A stretch of DNA of 64,000 bases from Piromyces finnis (GCA_002104945.1 MCFH01000005.1:372001-436000); one strand, 5' to 3'. Positions 1 through 12,646 are shown, counted from the stretch's first letter. A program made the numbers and translations. The notes: generated from the sequence alone by a model not told the origin.

Positions 1-165
1 AAATTTTTTTTAATTTATTTTTTATTTAATTAATTTTTATTTTTTTTAAATCCACATTTAAAAAAAAAAGATATAAAATAAACTATATAAAAATAAAGAA
101 ATTGATTTAAACTCTCTGAATAACATCTGAATAATATAATAATTAAAATAAAATAATAAAATAAT
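1..165. other. AT-rich flank, no gene seen
   Basis: Almost pure A/T with homopolymer runs. No coding signal or structured RNA was seen. It probably holds the promoter and 5' UTR of the gene that follows. Confidence 0.5.
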
Positions 166-3100
166 ATGATAGAAAGGGTAATTAACTATAAAATGAAGTC
201 CAATACATATTAATTTTTTTTGTATTTATTATTTATTTGTTCATTATGAATTATTAATATTTAATAAAAGTAGCTAAGCAAAATATTAAAACGAATAGAA
301 AATGTATAATAAAATAGGTGAATGATTCCTTAGACTATTAAATTTAATTTTTAATTATTTATTTATTTATATAATTAAAAATACAAAAACAGTAACTTGT
401 TATTTTTAAAAAAGTGTATTTATTTAATAAAAATAAAATATAAATACATAAAATATAATAAAATATGAATATTACTTATAAAAGCAAAAATATGTAAATT
501 TTTAAATAATAACACATATTATAATTTTTATTTTGTTATATACAATATTGAAGGCCCATGAATTAGTAAGAAAAGCAAAAGAAAATGTAAGAAAAGGAAA
601 TATACAAGAAGCTGCTAATTTATATTCCGATGCTGCTGGTAAAAAAAAAAAACATAATATATACTATAATGTAAAAATTAATTATTAAGTTTTGTTTTTT
701 CAGAAATTTACCAAAACATGTATAAACAGACAAATAATGAAGAGGTATATTTTTAAATAACTATTATGACTAACAATTTTTCAAAAAATTAACAATAGAA
801 ATATTACTAATTAATCGTTTGAAATGTTATATAATAAAAAGGCTATAAAAACTATTCAGCAATTATATGTTCAAACAGATAAAGAAGCTAAAAGAATAAT
901 GAAATTAATTATTGATAAGCAAAATAAAGATATAAATCAGCAACAACAAAGCAATAATAGTACGCCATTACTATCTACAACAAATATTCCTGTTCCTCAA
1001 ATATATTCCATAAAAAATCAAAGCGATAAATATAGGTATGATACTTCACAAAAAACTAATATAGATAACACTTTTACACAATCTTCATACTTGAATAATG
1101 CTCAAAATTTACTAAACAGTCCAGTAAATACAAAAACAACTATTTCAAATACAAATAATTTTTCATACCAAAATCATGGATCTATTAATCAAATTAATTC
1201 ATCTTTTAATAACTATAATCTTACTAACCCAAAAAACGCACATTCTAATGGAAATAATAATACAACATTAACTTCTTCTAATCCTTCTAATACTGGAATT
1301 AATTATAATCAACCTATGTCTTCTAATAAAAATCAGGAATTAAACTCTGTTCGACAAAATGTTTTATATAAATCCAACAGACCTAAGCCAACATTAGATA
1401 CTCGTAATGTAGTTAGTAGAAACTACTTTATTGGTCAAGCAATTACGAATAGTGCTATTCTTCTTCCACAAAATAACTATCAAGGTATATTAATATTAAA
1501 TTCTTTAAAAATATACATTAAATAATAATAGGGATTTGATACCATCATAAAATTAAATTAATAATAAATAATAATAATATTTAAAAGACAATACAAAAAC
1601 TGTCACAACAAATTATAGAAATCAGGAACCAGCTGTTATACCTGTAACGTCTTTAAATTCCAGTACAGTTGACGAAAATACTTCATCTCATTTTATTGAT
1701 CAATCTTATTTCGTATTAAAAGAAACTAAGGTTAATTATATTCTAATATTACTATATTAAACAAATAAAAAATTATTTTATCTAAATATATATATATACT
1801 TTCAAAAATTTTAAAATTATATATAAAAATTATAGAAAGATGAAGCTGAAAAAGCATTTATAAAATTTTGGGATGTAATAGATAATCTTGTTCAAAATAA
1901 AGTTTCTATGCCAGTAGCATTATTATCAGTACCATTATCAAAAGACGATAATATAGTAAATCCGATTAAAAATGATTTGTCTACCACTTCAATACCCTCA
2001 TCATCTAAGTCCTCTAATAGAAACTCTTTAACAACAAATAATGAAACTGGTAAACATATAATTTATTATAATATAATATAATTTAAATTACTCTATCTAA
2101 TTTTAAATATTTAAATTCAAATTTATTTTAATCTTAATATTAATAATATAATTGCTATGTTAATGTATATTAATACATTATTAAAAAATTTTAATTTCAG
2201 TAAAAAAATTAGATCAAAAATCAAAAAATGAAACATATTGTAATGACTTTGAAATTATAGATCAAAAATATATACAAGAAGCAAAAAAGGATATTAATTT
2301 TTCTGAATTTGATTATTTAGTCATTCCCCAGAAAGAACAACCTACTAAAACTCTGGAAGAATATCAATTAGAAAATTCAAACTTAAAAGAAACTTTAAAC
2401 CAAATATCAAATAATTACTTGTTATTACCAAATACTGATGAATTTAAGTTAGCTCTTCGCAAAGCTAAAGAATATGTTAAATATAATGAATATCTACGAT
2501 CGTCAATTGTAGCAGGAAGTGAAAATGGTAAAATATAAAAAAAGATTGTATATAGAATTTAGTTCATATTATTAATATATATCAGAATTTAAAATTAAAA
2601 AAAAATATTATAAATAAAATTATAATAATGGTTAGAATTAGAAGAACTTAAAAAGAGGGTTGCTTTTTTAGAAGAGAATACCTTGGTTAAGCAAATTATG
2701 CAACTTGAGGAAGAAAATAAAATGTTAAAATTTGAAAATGATAAACTAGTAAATATATATTAAAAGATACTTTAAAAATTAAAACCCAATTTTAATAAAA
2801 TAAAAATTTATAATTAGTATTTAATATGCTATTTCTATTTAATATAATTATCTACAGAAAAAAGAAAATATTAAGTATAAAAATCAATGGGAAAAATTTG
2901 TAGCAATTGCTGAATCAAAAAAGAAAAAGAAATTTAAAGAAGAAGAAGAATCAATAATAAAAACAGAGAATATGATAAATGAAAACGAGGATAATAACAG
3001 TAATATTAAAAGTCCTCATCTATTTAGTAAGTCCAAAAAGGATAATATTCATTCACCTAAATATAGTAGCAATGATATAAGCCTCTATTCTTCCAATCCA

Positions 3101-3493
3101 CCATCACAATTATTTGAAAATCTTGAAAATAATACTGGTAATAAAATTACTAAGCAAGAAAAAAAAGACTTGACAGAATCACAAATAGAAATTAAAGATA
3201 AAGAAAATCAAAAATATACAAACCTAGTAAACGATGAATTTCAGCAAAATCAACTTTACTTCTCTTCTCCTACCCCAGAATTTGATATTCTACAACACAT
3301 GAAAAACCAAGAAGAAATTATTTCTCAATCTCACCAAATATATTCATCTATGATCAATGAGCCAACAAATAATATTAGCAATTCCCATCAATCCACACTG
3401 CCAGAAATTCAATATACAAAAGAAAATAGAAATACAGATAATGAAAATAATAACATAATAAAAAATGGTATTAATGAAAACCAAAAAAGTTAA
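166..3493 (+). CDS. MIT-domain and coiled-coil protein, NRBF2/Atg38-like
   Basis: Likely a subunit-type regulator of the autophagy PI3-kinase complex, by resemblance to NRBF2/Atg38. Exons: 554-638, 704-744, 842-1484, 1588-1730, 1836-2049, 2201-2527, 2642-2748, 2858-3493. A tiny first exon at 166-177 (Met-Ile-Glu-Arg, then a GTAATT donor) fits the phase but is unproven. With it the model gives 735 residues. Exons 2-4 encode a helical hairpin of MIT type (AHELVRKAKENV, then AIKTIQQLY). A low-complexity Asn/Ser stretch follows, then a conserved-looking block (FWDVIDNLVQ, MPVALLSVPL). Next come a leucine/glutamate coiled coil and a basic stretch (KNQWEKFVAIAESKKKKK), order typical of fungal MIT proteins of this kind. 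The tail is acidic and Asn-rich. Exon 4 is taken to start at 842, because an in-frame stop at 812-814 blocks an earlier acceptor. The assignment rests on recalled family pattern; exact orthology is uncertain. Confidence 0.72.
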
Positions 3494-3740
3494 TATTAAT
3501 GGAAATATGGAAATAATGATTTAAGTTTTTTTAATATTTTAATCATACACTAAAAATAAAAAGAAAAGTAAATATATTTACATTTTGATTAAAAAATTTA
3601 TAATAAATGTTAATGGTTGTTTATTTATATTATAAAAAATAGAATAAATAGTAATATATTATAATAAAATTATTACTAAAAATTTACACAAAGAATTAAT
3701 TAAAAATAAATCAATAGAAATGCTAATAATGTGTTTTTTT
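3494..3740. other. 3' flank of the MIT-domain gene
   Basis: AT-rich sequence between the stop codon and the microsatellite. It presumably holds the 3' UTR and polyadenylation region. No other feature was seen. Confidence 0.4.
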
Positions 3741-4113
3741 TTTTTATTTATTTATTTTATTTTATTTTATTTTATTTTATTTTATTTTATTTTATTTTAT
3801 TTATTTTATTTTATTTTATTTATTTTATTTTATTTTATTTTATTTTATTTTATTTTATTTTATTTTATTTTATTTTATTTTATTTTATTTTATTTTATTT
3901 TATTTTATTTTATTTTATTTTATTTTATTTTATTTTATTTTATTTTATTTTATTTTATTTTATTTTATTTTATTTTATTTTATTTTATTTTATTTTATTT
4001 TATTTTATTTTATTTTATTTTATTTTATTTTATTTTATTTTATTTTATTTTATTTTATTTTATTTTATTTTATTTTATTTTATTTTATTTATTTTATTTT
4101 ATTTTATTTTATT
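3741..4113. repeat. (ATTTT)n microsatellite
   Basis: About 370 bp of nearly uninterrupted TTTTA pentamers, with a few TTTA interruptions near both ends. Long open frames read through it in several phases, giving Phe/Tyr/Ile/Leu-only products. These are by-products of the repeat and not genes. Confidence 0.95.
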
Positions 4114-4341
4114 AAATTTTATTAATATTTTTTTTTTATTTATTTTTATTTTTTTTTTTTTTTTTTATTTTATTTCATTTATATATTTCATTTATTTTTT
4201 TATTTGATATGATTCATTAATAGATTAAATTTTATTAATATTTTTTTTTTATTTATTTTTATTTTTTTTTTTTTTTTTTTTTATTTTATTTCATTTATAT
4301 ATTTCATTTATTTTTTTATTTGATATGATTCATTAATAGAT
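4111..4341. repeat. Tandem duplication, unit about 113 bp
   Basis: Two adjacent copies, 4111-4223 and 4224-4341, share the order ATTAAATTTTATTAATA, T-run, ATTTATTTTTA, T-run, then TTTGATATGATTCATTAATAGAT. They differ essentially only in T-run length, which points to a recent duplication by slippage or unequal exchange next to the pentanucleotide array. Confidence 0.9.
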
Positions 4342-4752
4342 TTTTTTTTTTTTTTTTACATTGTTTTGCATGATTTCAAAAATGTATTTAAAATATTGAT
4401 ATTATTTTAATTATATTAAAAATCAATACTAAAGTAATAATATTACATATTACTTAATTTAGTATTTATATAATCATTAACCTTTTTTTAATAAGTGAAA
4501 TTTAATATTATATTATCTCATATTACTAATTTTTTTTCTGTTATATTATTAAAGAAATAATAATACCTATTAGTAATTTTAAGTGAATAATATTATAAGA
4601 GCCTTTTTTACTATATTAATTTAGAACTGCTTTATAAATAGAATATATCAAATAATAGATATTTCATACTCTTTCAATTTCACTTAATTATTTAAACATA
4701 TTTTTACATTATTAAAATATAATAATTGATTTTGAATATGTAACCAAAAAAA
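4342..4752. other. AT-rich intergenic, no gene seen
   Basis: Lies between the tandem duplication and the stop codon of the minus-strand CBM48 gene, and includes that gene's 3' UTR. No coding or structured RNA signal was seen. Confidence 0.4.
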
Positions 4753-5854
4753 TTAATAAGTGGATAATATATATATTAAAACAGCCAAAATACCAATACA
4801 TGTCAATCCATATACGATATATCTTGTTTTACTTTCATTAACTTGTTGCTCTTTTTTAATAACTAAACTCTCATTAATTGATCTTGATATTGGTTTTTGC
4901 TTTGATGAAGATTTATTTCTTTCACGTATAGTATAGATATCATTATCTTCACTTAATAGTTTTTTAATATCTTCAAGTTGTTTCATTCTTAACTTCTGTT
5001 CTTCTTGTTCTTTCTTTAATCTTTCTTCTTCTGCCAATCTTATTCTTTCTTGTTCTTCTTGTTCTTTCTTTAATCTTTCTTCTTCTGCCAATCTTATTCT
5101 TTCTTGTTCTTCTTGTTCTTTCTTTAATCTTTCTTCTTCTGCCAATCTTATTCTTTCTTGCTCTTCTTGTTCTTTCTTTAATCTTTCTTCTTCTGCCAAT
5201 CTTATTCTTTCTTGTTCTTCTTGTTCTTTCTTTAATCTTTCTTCTTCTGCCAATCTTATTCTTTCTTGTTCTTCTTGTTTATTAATTTGAATTAAGTCTT
5301 CTTCAGCTGCTGCTGCAACTATCTCTGTAACCTTTCATATTTTATTAAAATTAATAAGTTAAAAAAAAAATAAATTTTATAATGCTTTATCATTAACTTA
5401 AAAAAATATTATTTGCATATTAATATTTATAGCTTTTCTCATTAAGTATTATTATGTTAAACAAATGAATATATAATGTATTAAATATCTTATTAATCTA
5501 CTACAAAAAAAAAAAAAAAGATAAAATAAAACATAAATTTTAAACAATATATTTCAAGTACTTATATATTTTAATAAAATAATTGATAATTACTTCAACT
5601 GGGATATTAAAGCAATTATTTTGGTTACCCATACCATCATCTTCTATTGGCATGGAATTGTCGATAACCCAATTACCATCAACAACAAATTTATATATAA
5701 TTTTTTCTTTATTCGATGGTAATGGAATTACTTTCTTAAAAGTACCATCTGGTTGTTTTTCTAATTCATTAGTTTTTTGCCAATTATCGAAATTACCAGT
5801 AACGTATACTTTTCCAGCATGTGGATTTTTCCATTCAAATTGATAGTCAAACAT
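4753..5854 (-). CDS. CBM48 (AMPK-beta type) protein with coiled-coil repeats and C-terminal membrane anchor
   Basis: Two exons: 5594-5854 (87 codons, ATG at 5852-5854) and 4753-5331 (192 codons plus stop), with a GTAATT donor and AG acceptor, both phase 0. The product is 279 residues. Residues 1-87 form a glycogen-binding-type immunoglobulin-like fold, as in AMPK beta subunits and yeast Crp1/Mdg1: EFxW opening, VYVTGNFDNW, YKFVVDGNWVID and a terminal NNCFNIP. Next is an Ala-rich linker, then five copies of an 18-residue unit (AEEERLKKEQEEQERIRL and variants). These form a highly charged coiled coil. The last about 20 residues (IVYGLTCIGILAVLIYIL) are a membrane helix ending three residues before the stop. 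The protein is therefore probably tail-anchored and could tether glycogen or another partner to a membrane. It lacks the AMPK-beta C-terminal domain, so it is not the kinase subunit. The function is inferred. Confidence 0.85.
4985..5277 (-). repeat. 54-bp coding minisatellite
   Basis: About five tandem 54-bp units lie inside exon 2 of the CBM48 gene, preceded by a partial unit. Each encodes 18 residues of Glu/Arg/Lys/Gln coiled coil. The units are nearly identical at DNA level (for example one GCTCTT in place of GTTCTT), so copy number is likely to vary between strains. Confidence 0.9.
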
Positions 5855-8006
5855 TGTTGTTATTATATTTTATTTATTTTCTTTTTGTATTTTAATTATT
5901 ACCATTTGTATAAGAAAAATAATTAATAACCATAAATATACAATACCAATAATTAATATTTATAGGTATTAATATATGATATATATAATATAAATGTATC
6001 TCAATAATGATTTAATTATATACCTTTTATCAAATAATTATTAGTTTAAAAGATGTTTACAATGTTTATATACTATATACAAATTAAAAGTATTTTTATT
6101 TTATATAATAATTAATTATATTTATAATTATACTATAAAAAAACTTTTATTGTATTTAATAATTCAATTTGTAATTTTGAAAAAAAAAAAGAAAGTGAAG
6201 AGAAAAATATTTTATAATTTTTTCTTTTTTTTTTAAATGAATTAAATGAATTATTTGATAATTTAATTAAATTTTAATTTATTGTAACTACATTAAAAAA
6301 AAAAATAGTTTAATTACTATATAAATAATGATAAACTTATAGCTTTTATATAAAAATAAAAATAAAAAAAAAAAAAATTAAATTACACATTAACATTAAA
6401 TCTCAAGAAATAATATAAACCAACTTTATAGAAATTATCACTCTATATAATACTAACAATAAATAATTAACAATAACTATTTCATTTGTTTAAAAAAAAA
6501 AAAAAGAATAACTGTTTTTTTTTTAAACTTTAATTATAATTATTTTAAAAAAAATATTTTTTAGTTAATTTAAATAAATAAATAAAAAAAAAAAAAAAAA
6601 AAAAGGAATATTAAAATTTTTTAATTAATTACTTATACACTCAAAAAAAAAAAAAGTAGAAATAATAACTGACAATAATAATATTAATTATAATTTTGAA
6701 AATATTAAATTATTGTAATATAAACAATAAACTAACATATAATATACATTAATATTATATCTTAAAAATATAATAATGAACAACTTGTATTTTAATATTA
6801 TAAATTTTGACTTTTAAAATTATTGTAACTAATAATATTTCTATATTTATTAAAATATAATAATAATAAAAATAATATAACACATTACTTTATCAAAAAT
6901 CTATAAAAATAATAATATATACTTTTTTTAGAGTTTAATTTATCATTAAATTATTATATTCTTAAACACTTTTTTTTTTTTTTTAATTTACATCCTATAA
7001 ATTCTGTATTAAAAAAATATTAAATTAATGTAGAATATAGAAATTTATTATTCTTTTTTTAATTATTTAATAGTGTAATATTATTGTTTTAATTAAAAAA
7101 AAAAAAAAAAAAAGGTATACACTTAAAATTATTAGTATACATTTGTATTTAATTGGTATTGTAAATACAAATTGAAGAAAATATTTCCTAAGAAATCAAC
7201 TAAATAATTCTCACAAATATTTATTAATAATACAATTATGAATTTATGGATTTAAGTAGAACTTTTATATTACTTAAATAAAAAACAATGTATAACTTGA
7301 AAATATCAATTTATTCAAAAATAGATACAAATATTTATAAATACATAAAACTTACACATCAACATATTAAATATCATATAATCTCAATATTTGAATTATC
7401 AATAAAAATTTTAGTCAATTAAATGTAATAGGTTTTACAATAGAGAACTTCAATAATAATTATAAAAGTTTTTAATGATATATGTATATCATAAAAAAAC
7501 TTTTATTCCAGCCGAACCTAAGGATAAAAATCAACTAATTGAACTGTCAAACAATTTTATATTTATTCTTTTTTTTTAAAAAAATAATTTTACTCTTATA
7601 AACTACAATTATTCCTCTCACCGTATATAAGGAATATATTTTCTAAATAATTTTTAAAAATTATAATTTATAACTATTTTTACAAAATCATCATATTAAA
7701 CCTAATTATTATAAATTATTTTTCATAATTTTAATTTTTTTTATCTATTTATTTTATATTTATATTTATTTATTAAAATATGTATTTATTATTAGATTTA
7801 TATATTAGATTTATATTTTTCTTTATGTTTTTTAATATATAATATAATATTATAATATTTAATGTTTATTCGTATTAATTATAAAAACTAAATAAATATT
7901 AATTGAAATAATTAAATAAACTATTTAATTATTCTTATTATTGTTTTCATCTTGATTTTATCTTCGTATTATACTTCTTAAAACTTAAATTATTAGATTT
8001 TAGATT
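5855..8006. other. AT-rich intergenic region between two minus-strand genes
   Basis: About 2.1 kb of A/T sequence with poly(A) runs near 6583-6604 and 7096-7113. It should contain the promoter of the CBM48 gene and the 3' UTR of the membrane-protein gene. A short less AT-rich patch at about 7508-7550 has no convincing coding or RNA signature. A 6-bp inverted repeat (ATTCCT/AGGAAT) lies at about 7610-7635. No gene was recognised. Confidence 0.5.
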
Positions 8007-10139
8007 TCAAGAAGAAGTAATAATTAAATCTTCATCTTCTTCAACTTCAAATACTTTTACTTCATCATAAATAGATTGATTGAAACTATTATTAGATTCA
8101 TAACATGAATCACTTTCTTGGCTGAAGATGTTTTGTGGTGGATTTTTTAAAAAATCACGATTCAATTCATCTTTCCCTGGTAATTCTTTTTTAAACTTCT
8201 TTTTCTTATATGATGAAGGTAAAATATTTTTACCATCAATTGATTTTTCTTTATTTTCATCATTTGATGAATTAGTATAAGTTTTACTAGTATCTGTTAA
8301 TGATTGAGAATTATTTACTAAAGAAGAAGTAGATGATTCTGGTGTAATTTTAGTTTTTGGATATGAAATTGAACTCTTTTTAATTTGAACACTTTCCTTT
8401 GGTGGTACGCTTATTATTTTTGCTTTAGTTGATGAAGCTTTAGAAGCTGTATCATTCATTGGATAATTGGAAAGTGTATCATCACTTTCAGCTTCCATAT
8501 CCATAGCATGTACCATTTGATCAATAAGTACACTTTTAGCACTACGGCTTTCACTAACAACAGAACTTTTACGATTTCCCATCATTGGACTACCATTACC
8601 ATTTTTTGGAGAATAAAGTCCTGGACTTCTCTTTCCAATATTTTCTATATAAGAATTACGTTTACTTCTAGTTATATCAATAGAATGGCTTCTCCTCTTC
8701 ATTCTTGGGTCCATTCTCACTTGTGAATATCCATTTATTATACTCTTTTGTGAAATAGGACTAACAGGTGAAATTGGACTAACAGGACTAATAGGTGCTA
8801 TTGGAGTAACAGGTGTTGTTGGCATCATTGGTGATACCGTATTATATTTCATTTGACCACTATAACCACTATTAAATGTTAGATCACCATCATATGCAAT
8901 TTTATTTAAACTTACTGAAGAATTAAAGTTTCTATTTCTTGATAAAGAACTATTTCCTTGTATCATTGACATAGTTGAATTTGGCGATGATATTTGATTA
9001 TTATAAGAAGCACCTGCCATTGTACTAAGACCACCGCTTGTATCATATAAAAGACTTTGTGGTCTTCCTGTCATTACTACTGCATCATCTGTATCATATG
9101 GTTCAAGAGTTCTTGAATATAATCCATCAAGTCCGTTTCTTGTTATGTTAAACCTTGATGGGGTAGAATATGGACCTCCTAAGTTCTTATTCATTAATAC
9201 CTGACTTGGTTGCATATATCCAACATTTGATGATATATATCCTACATTAGTAGGATAACCTGTATTAGTTGAATATCCTTGATATCCACTGTATTCTAAT
9301 TCAGTAATATAATTTATTGCTTCATCATAATTAGAGGTATCAGATGTTGTGGATTTCATTGATATAGACTCAGTATGTAATGGTGTTTTTTTAATAGACC
9401 CATTAATAGAACAAACATCTCTTTTATCTTCAATAAATCCAGAAGGAGTCACAGTAGTCAATGGCATTTTATTTGATGCTTCTAAGCTTTGCATATCCTT
9501 AACATGTTCTAAATGCTTAATTTTACCATTAACTGATCTTTTATTTTTAATAATGATAATTACTAATATAATAATAACTAATAATACAACAGCTGAGAAA
9601 ATAATTAAATAGGTAAACATATTTTGATTTATTTTAATTTCATTTTCTCTAGCATTTTCTGCAATTATATGTCCAAAAGCATCCAATTGAGGACTAACCT
9701 TTTCCCCATAATTATCTACTTGTGGTGTAACCAATTCACCATTTTCTTTATATTTTGGGCGAAATATTTTTCCTTTAGAATCAATTTGCATTGGTAGAAC
9801 TTGACCATCTGGTCCTAATGGTGGTGGTAATGGGTTTCCGTTTGCATCTAGCTCTTGTTCAACTGGTTGTCCATTAGGACCTATATGTGGTGGTGGTGGT
9901 GGTGGTGGCATTCCATTAAATTGATTATACTGGCCATAATTATGATTTATATTATTTGTTGGAGTACTTTTTTCAATAGTTGTAGTTTTGTCTGTTGTTT
10001 TAGTAACTGACGTAGTTGTTCTTGTGGAAGTAGTAGTAGTTGTTGAATGACTAGTGGTTGTTTCCTCTGCTTGAATTACATTGTTTATACACAATATTAG
10101 TATACAATATATAAAAAAACGTTTCATTGAAAAGTACAT
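8007..10139 (-). CDS. Type I single-pass membrane protein with Ser/Thr-rich and 11-residue-repeat ectodomain
   Basis: Single exon, 710 residues. I do not recognise a named family. A signal peptide covers roughly residues 5-24; the second Met at residue 5 may be the real start, as it gives a classic KR plus hydrophobic core. Residues 25-60 are Thr/Ser-rich and probably O-glycosylated. A Pro run follows (78-84), then seven tandem 11-residue repeats (87-163) with pattern x-x-x-G-x-x-x-x-P-x-hydrophobic, for example DNYGEKVSPQL. A transmembrane helix (about 175-197) is followed by basic KNKR. The 510-residue cytoplasmic tail is Ser/Pro/Asn-rich, with a PISPVSPISPVSP tract, a basic KRRSHS segment and an acidic C terminus. 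The architecture resembles fungal cell-wall stress sensors (Mid2/Wsc class) or plasma-membrane signalling scaffolds, but there is no WSC cysteine domain. The role is inference. Confidence 0.8.
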   Translation of the reverse strand: MYFSMKRFFIYCILILCINNVIQAEETTTSHSTTTTTSTRTTTSVTKTTDKTTTIEKSTPTNNINHNYGQYNQFNGMPPPPPPPHIGPNGQPVEQELDANGNPLPPPLGPDGQVLPMQIDSKGKIFRPKYKENGELVTPQVDNYGEKVSPQLDAFGHIIAENARENEIKINQNMFTYLIIFSAVVLLVIIILVIIIIKNKRSVNGKIKHLEHVKDMQSLEASNKMPLTTVTPSGFIEDKRDVCSINGSIKKTPLHTESISMKSTTSDTSNYDEAINYITELEYSGYQGYSTNTGYPTNVGYISSNVGYMQPSQVLMNKNLGGPYSTPSRFNITRNGLDGLYSRTLEPYDTDDAVVMTGRPQSLLYDTSGGLSTMAGASYNNQISSPNSTMSMIQGNSSLSRNRNFNSSVSLNKIAYDGDLTFNSGYSGQMKYNTVSPMMPTTPVTPIAPISPVSPISPVSPISQKSIINGYSQVRMDPRMKRRSHSIDITRSKRNSYIENIGKRSPGLYSPKNGNGSPMMGNRKSSVVSESRSAKSVLIDQMVHAMDMEAESDDTLSNYPMNDTASKASSTKAKIISVPPKESVQIKKSSISYPKTKITPESSTSSLVNNSQSLTDTSKTYTNSSNDENKEKSIDGKNILPSSYKKKKFKKELPGKDELNRDFLKNPPQNIFSQESDSCYESNNSFNQSIYDEVKVFEVEEDEDLIITSS

Positions 10140-12552
10140 TTTTATATAATTATATCAAAAAAAAATTTTAACCTAAATATATAAAAGTAAAAAAATATAT
10201 AAATTACTATTCTTACTTATTCTTAAATAAATAATTTAAATTATTTATTTTATTTTTACCTTTATGTATATTATTAAATTATTAAATAGTTTATTTTTTT
10301 TATTTATTTATTTATTTATTTCTGTTATTATTTTTACTTTAAAAAAGTTTTCTATATATTATTATGCTAAATATGAATATAAATATACTTTCTTTTTATA
10401 TTTATTGCTATTTGTTTATTTTGCTTTATTTTGCTTTTGTTTTGTTTTATTTTCAATAAAAAAACAGTTTAAATTTATATTTATTCAAATTTTCATTATT
10501 TTTATTTTTGATTATCAAAAATATTGTGATAATTATGATTTTACAAAAAATTTGATAAAAAATGTGTATATTTATGACTTTTAATAATGTTTTTAAACAA
10601 TATAATATTTAAACTTAAATTAACTTTTATAAATATTAAACTAGCTTGTTAATAAGCAAAATTTATTTAAGTGATATTATAAATATGTATTAATATTTCA
10701 TGTTTTATATTTTATATTTACAATAAATAAATAATTTAATATTTCTTAAGTTATTTCTTTTTTATTATTTTCTTTTTTTTTTATTTTTATTAAAAAAAAT
10801 AATAAAGAAAAAAAATTATTTATTGATTCTCTTTATATTTCTTTCAAATAATCTTTTAATTTTATTTTCTTTTTTTCTTTTTTTTTTTTTTTTTTTTTTT
10901 GGAAAAAAAAAAAAAGAAAAAAAGAAACTTTTTTTTAATTTATATATATTTTTTTTTGTATTATAAAAATTTTAATTATATCCTTTTTAAAAAAAATTAG
11001 TTATAATTTAAGATTTATAAATATATATAGGAATGTATAATAATATATACTTACATTGAAACCAATATATTTTGATATTTAGTATTTTAATAATAAATCA
11101 CTGATTTACTGAATTTTTTTTTTATTATTATTGTTAGTCTTTTAAGTTTTTTATTTAAAAAAAGTATCCATTGCATAATTAATTTTGATATTTTTTAATT
11201 ATGTTTTATTAATTATTAATTAAAATTCTCTTATTATGTAACTCTATTATTATTTTTATTTGAAGGCTATTTTGTTTGGTTATATAATGTTTAAAACTTT
11301 AAATATTATTAAAAAGCATAAATAGTAAAAAGTATTTTAATTAACTTATTATGGTATGTTTAATTAAAAAAATAAAATCATTTTTAATTTAATTATATAT
11401 ATTAAAATATACTCATCATATAATATATCAAAAAATAATATTTAAGATTATTTAATATAAAATATCACAATTATTGATGTAGGTAGTAATGGTATATAAT
11501 TAATAATAGACCAATTATATATCATTAATCTATCAATTCATTTAGTGTAATGTAATGTTATTAAAAAAAAAGTAATAAATATTTTAAATATATTAATTTT
11601 TATATTTACCTTAATTCTTAATTATATATTATAATATTAATTTTTTTATTGATATTGCAGTTTATACTGAGTATATTGATAACATATATTAATTTTATTT
11701 ATCAATATAACAGTAATATGATGGATGTTTATTATATATTATTTTATTATTTTATTATTTCTTACAGATTAATTATATTAATACAATAGACTTTGAGGAA
11801 ATTAATATATATAATAGTATATTCTAAAACAATTTAATTTAATATTATAATATTATTTCAAATAAATTAAGTTTTATAGAAACTTTATTTTTGATACATA
11901 TTTTTATTAAAAGTAATATAATGCTAGAATGTATTTTTTATATTTTGTAATTATATTTCCTTTAATATAAAATATAAAAAAATACATTCTAACGTAATTA
12001 AAATTTTGAGTTAGACTATCTTTATACATACTCTATCTTTATTTTAAAATATAAAAAAATTTTTTTGTAAGATTAAACAAAAATAAACTATAGTTTCAAA
12101 AGCATATTAAATCACTTTTGTATAAAATTGTAATTTATTATAATAGATATTTTTAAATTTATATAAAGTATCCCTTTTAATTCTAATGGTTAATACAATA
12201 TTTAAATAAAAAAGGAAATCAAATTTATATCCAAAACATAGATTAAACAGCCGCTAATTACTAATTTTCTAAACACAGATTGTTTAAAATTAAAAAAAAA
12301 AAAAAAAAGTTATTTTTAGTATTTATATTAAATATTTAATTTAAAAAAAAAAGGATATAAATAATATTAAAAATTCCTTTAAAAATAAGTGGGATTTCAT
12401 TTTCTATATAATAATAATGATTTCTTATATACAGTTTTGTGTAATTAATATTAGTATTTATAAATATAAAATGATTTATATAACCAATAAATTTCCAAAC
12501 TTTAATAAGATTCTCACTCTTGTCTTCTAAACCATTTTAATATATTATACCT

Positions 12553-12575
12553 AATTTATTTATTTATTTATTTGT

Positions 12576-12646
<71 letters not shown>

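Noticed and set aside
3720-4207. Two overlapping plus-strand open frames of 131 and 158 codons
   Set aside because: They are translations of the ATTTT array in two phases; only Phe, Tyr, Ile and Leu.
10264-10584. Plus-strand open frame of 106 codons
   Set aside because: Phe/Ile/Tyr/Lys composition expected of A/T desert; no family resemblance and no splice partners.
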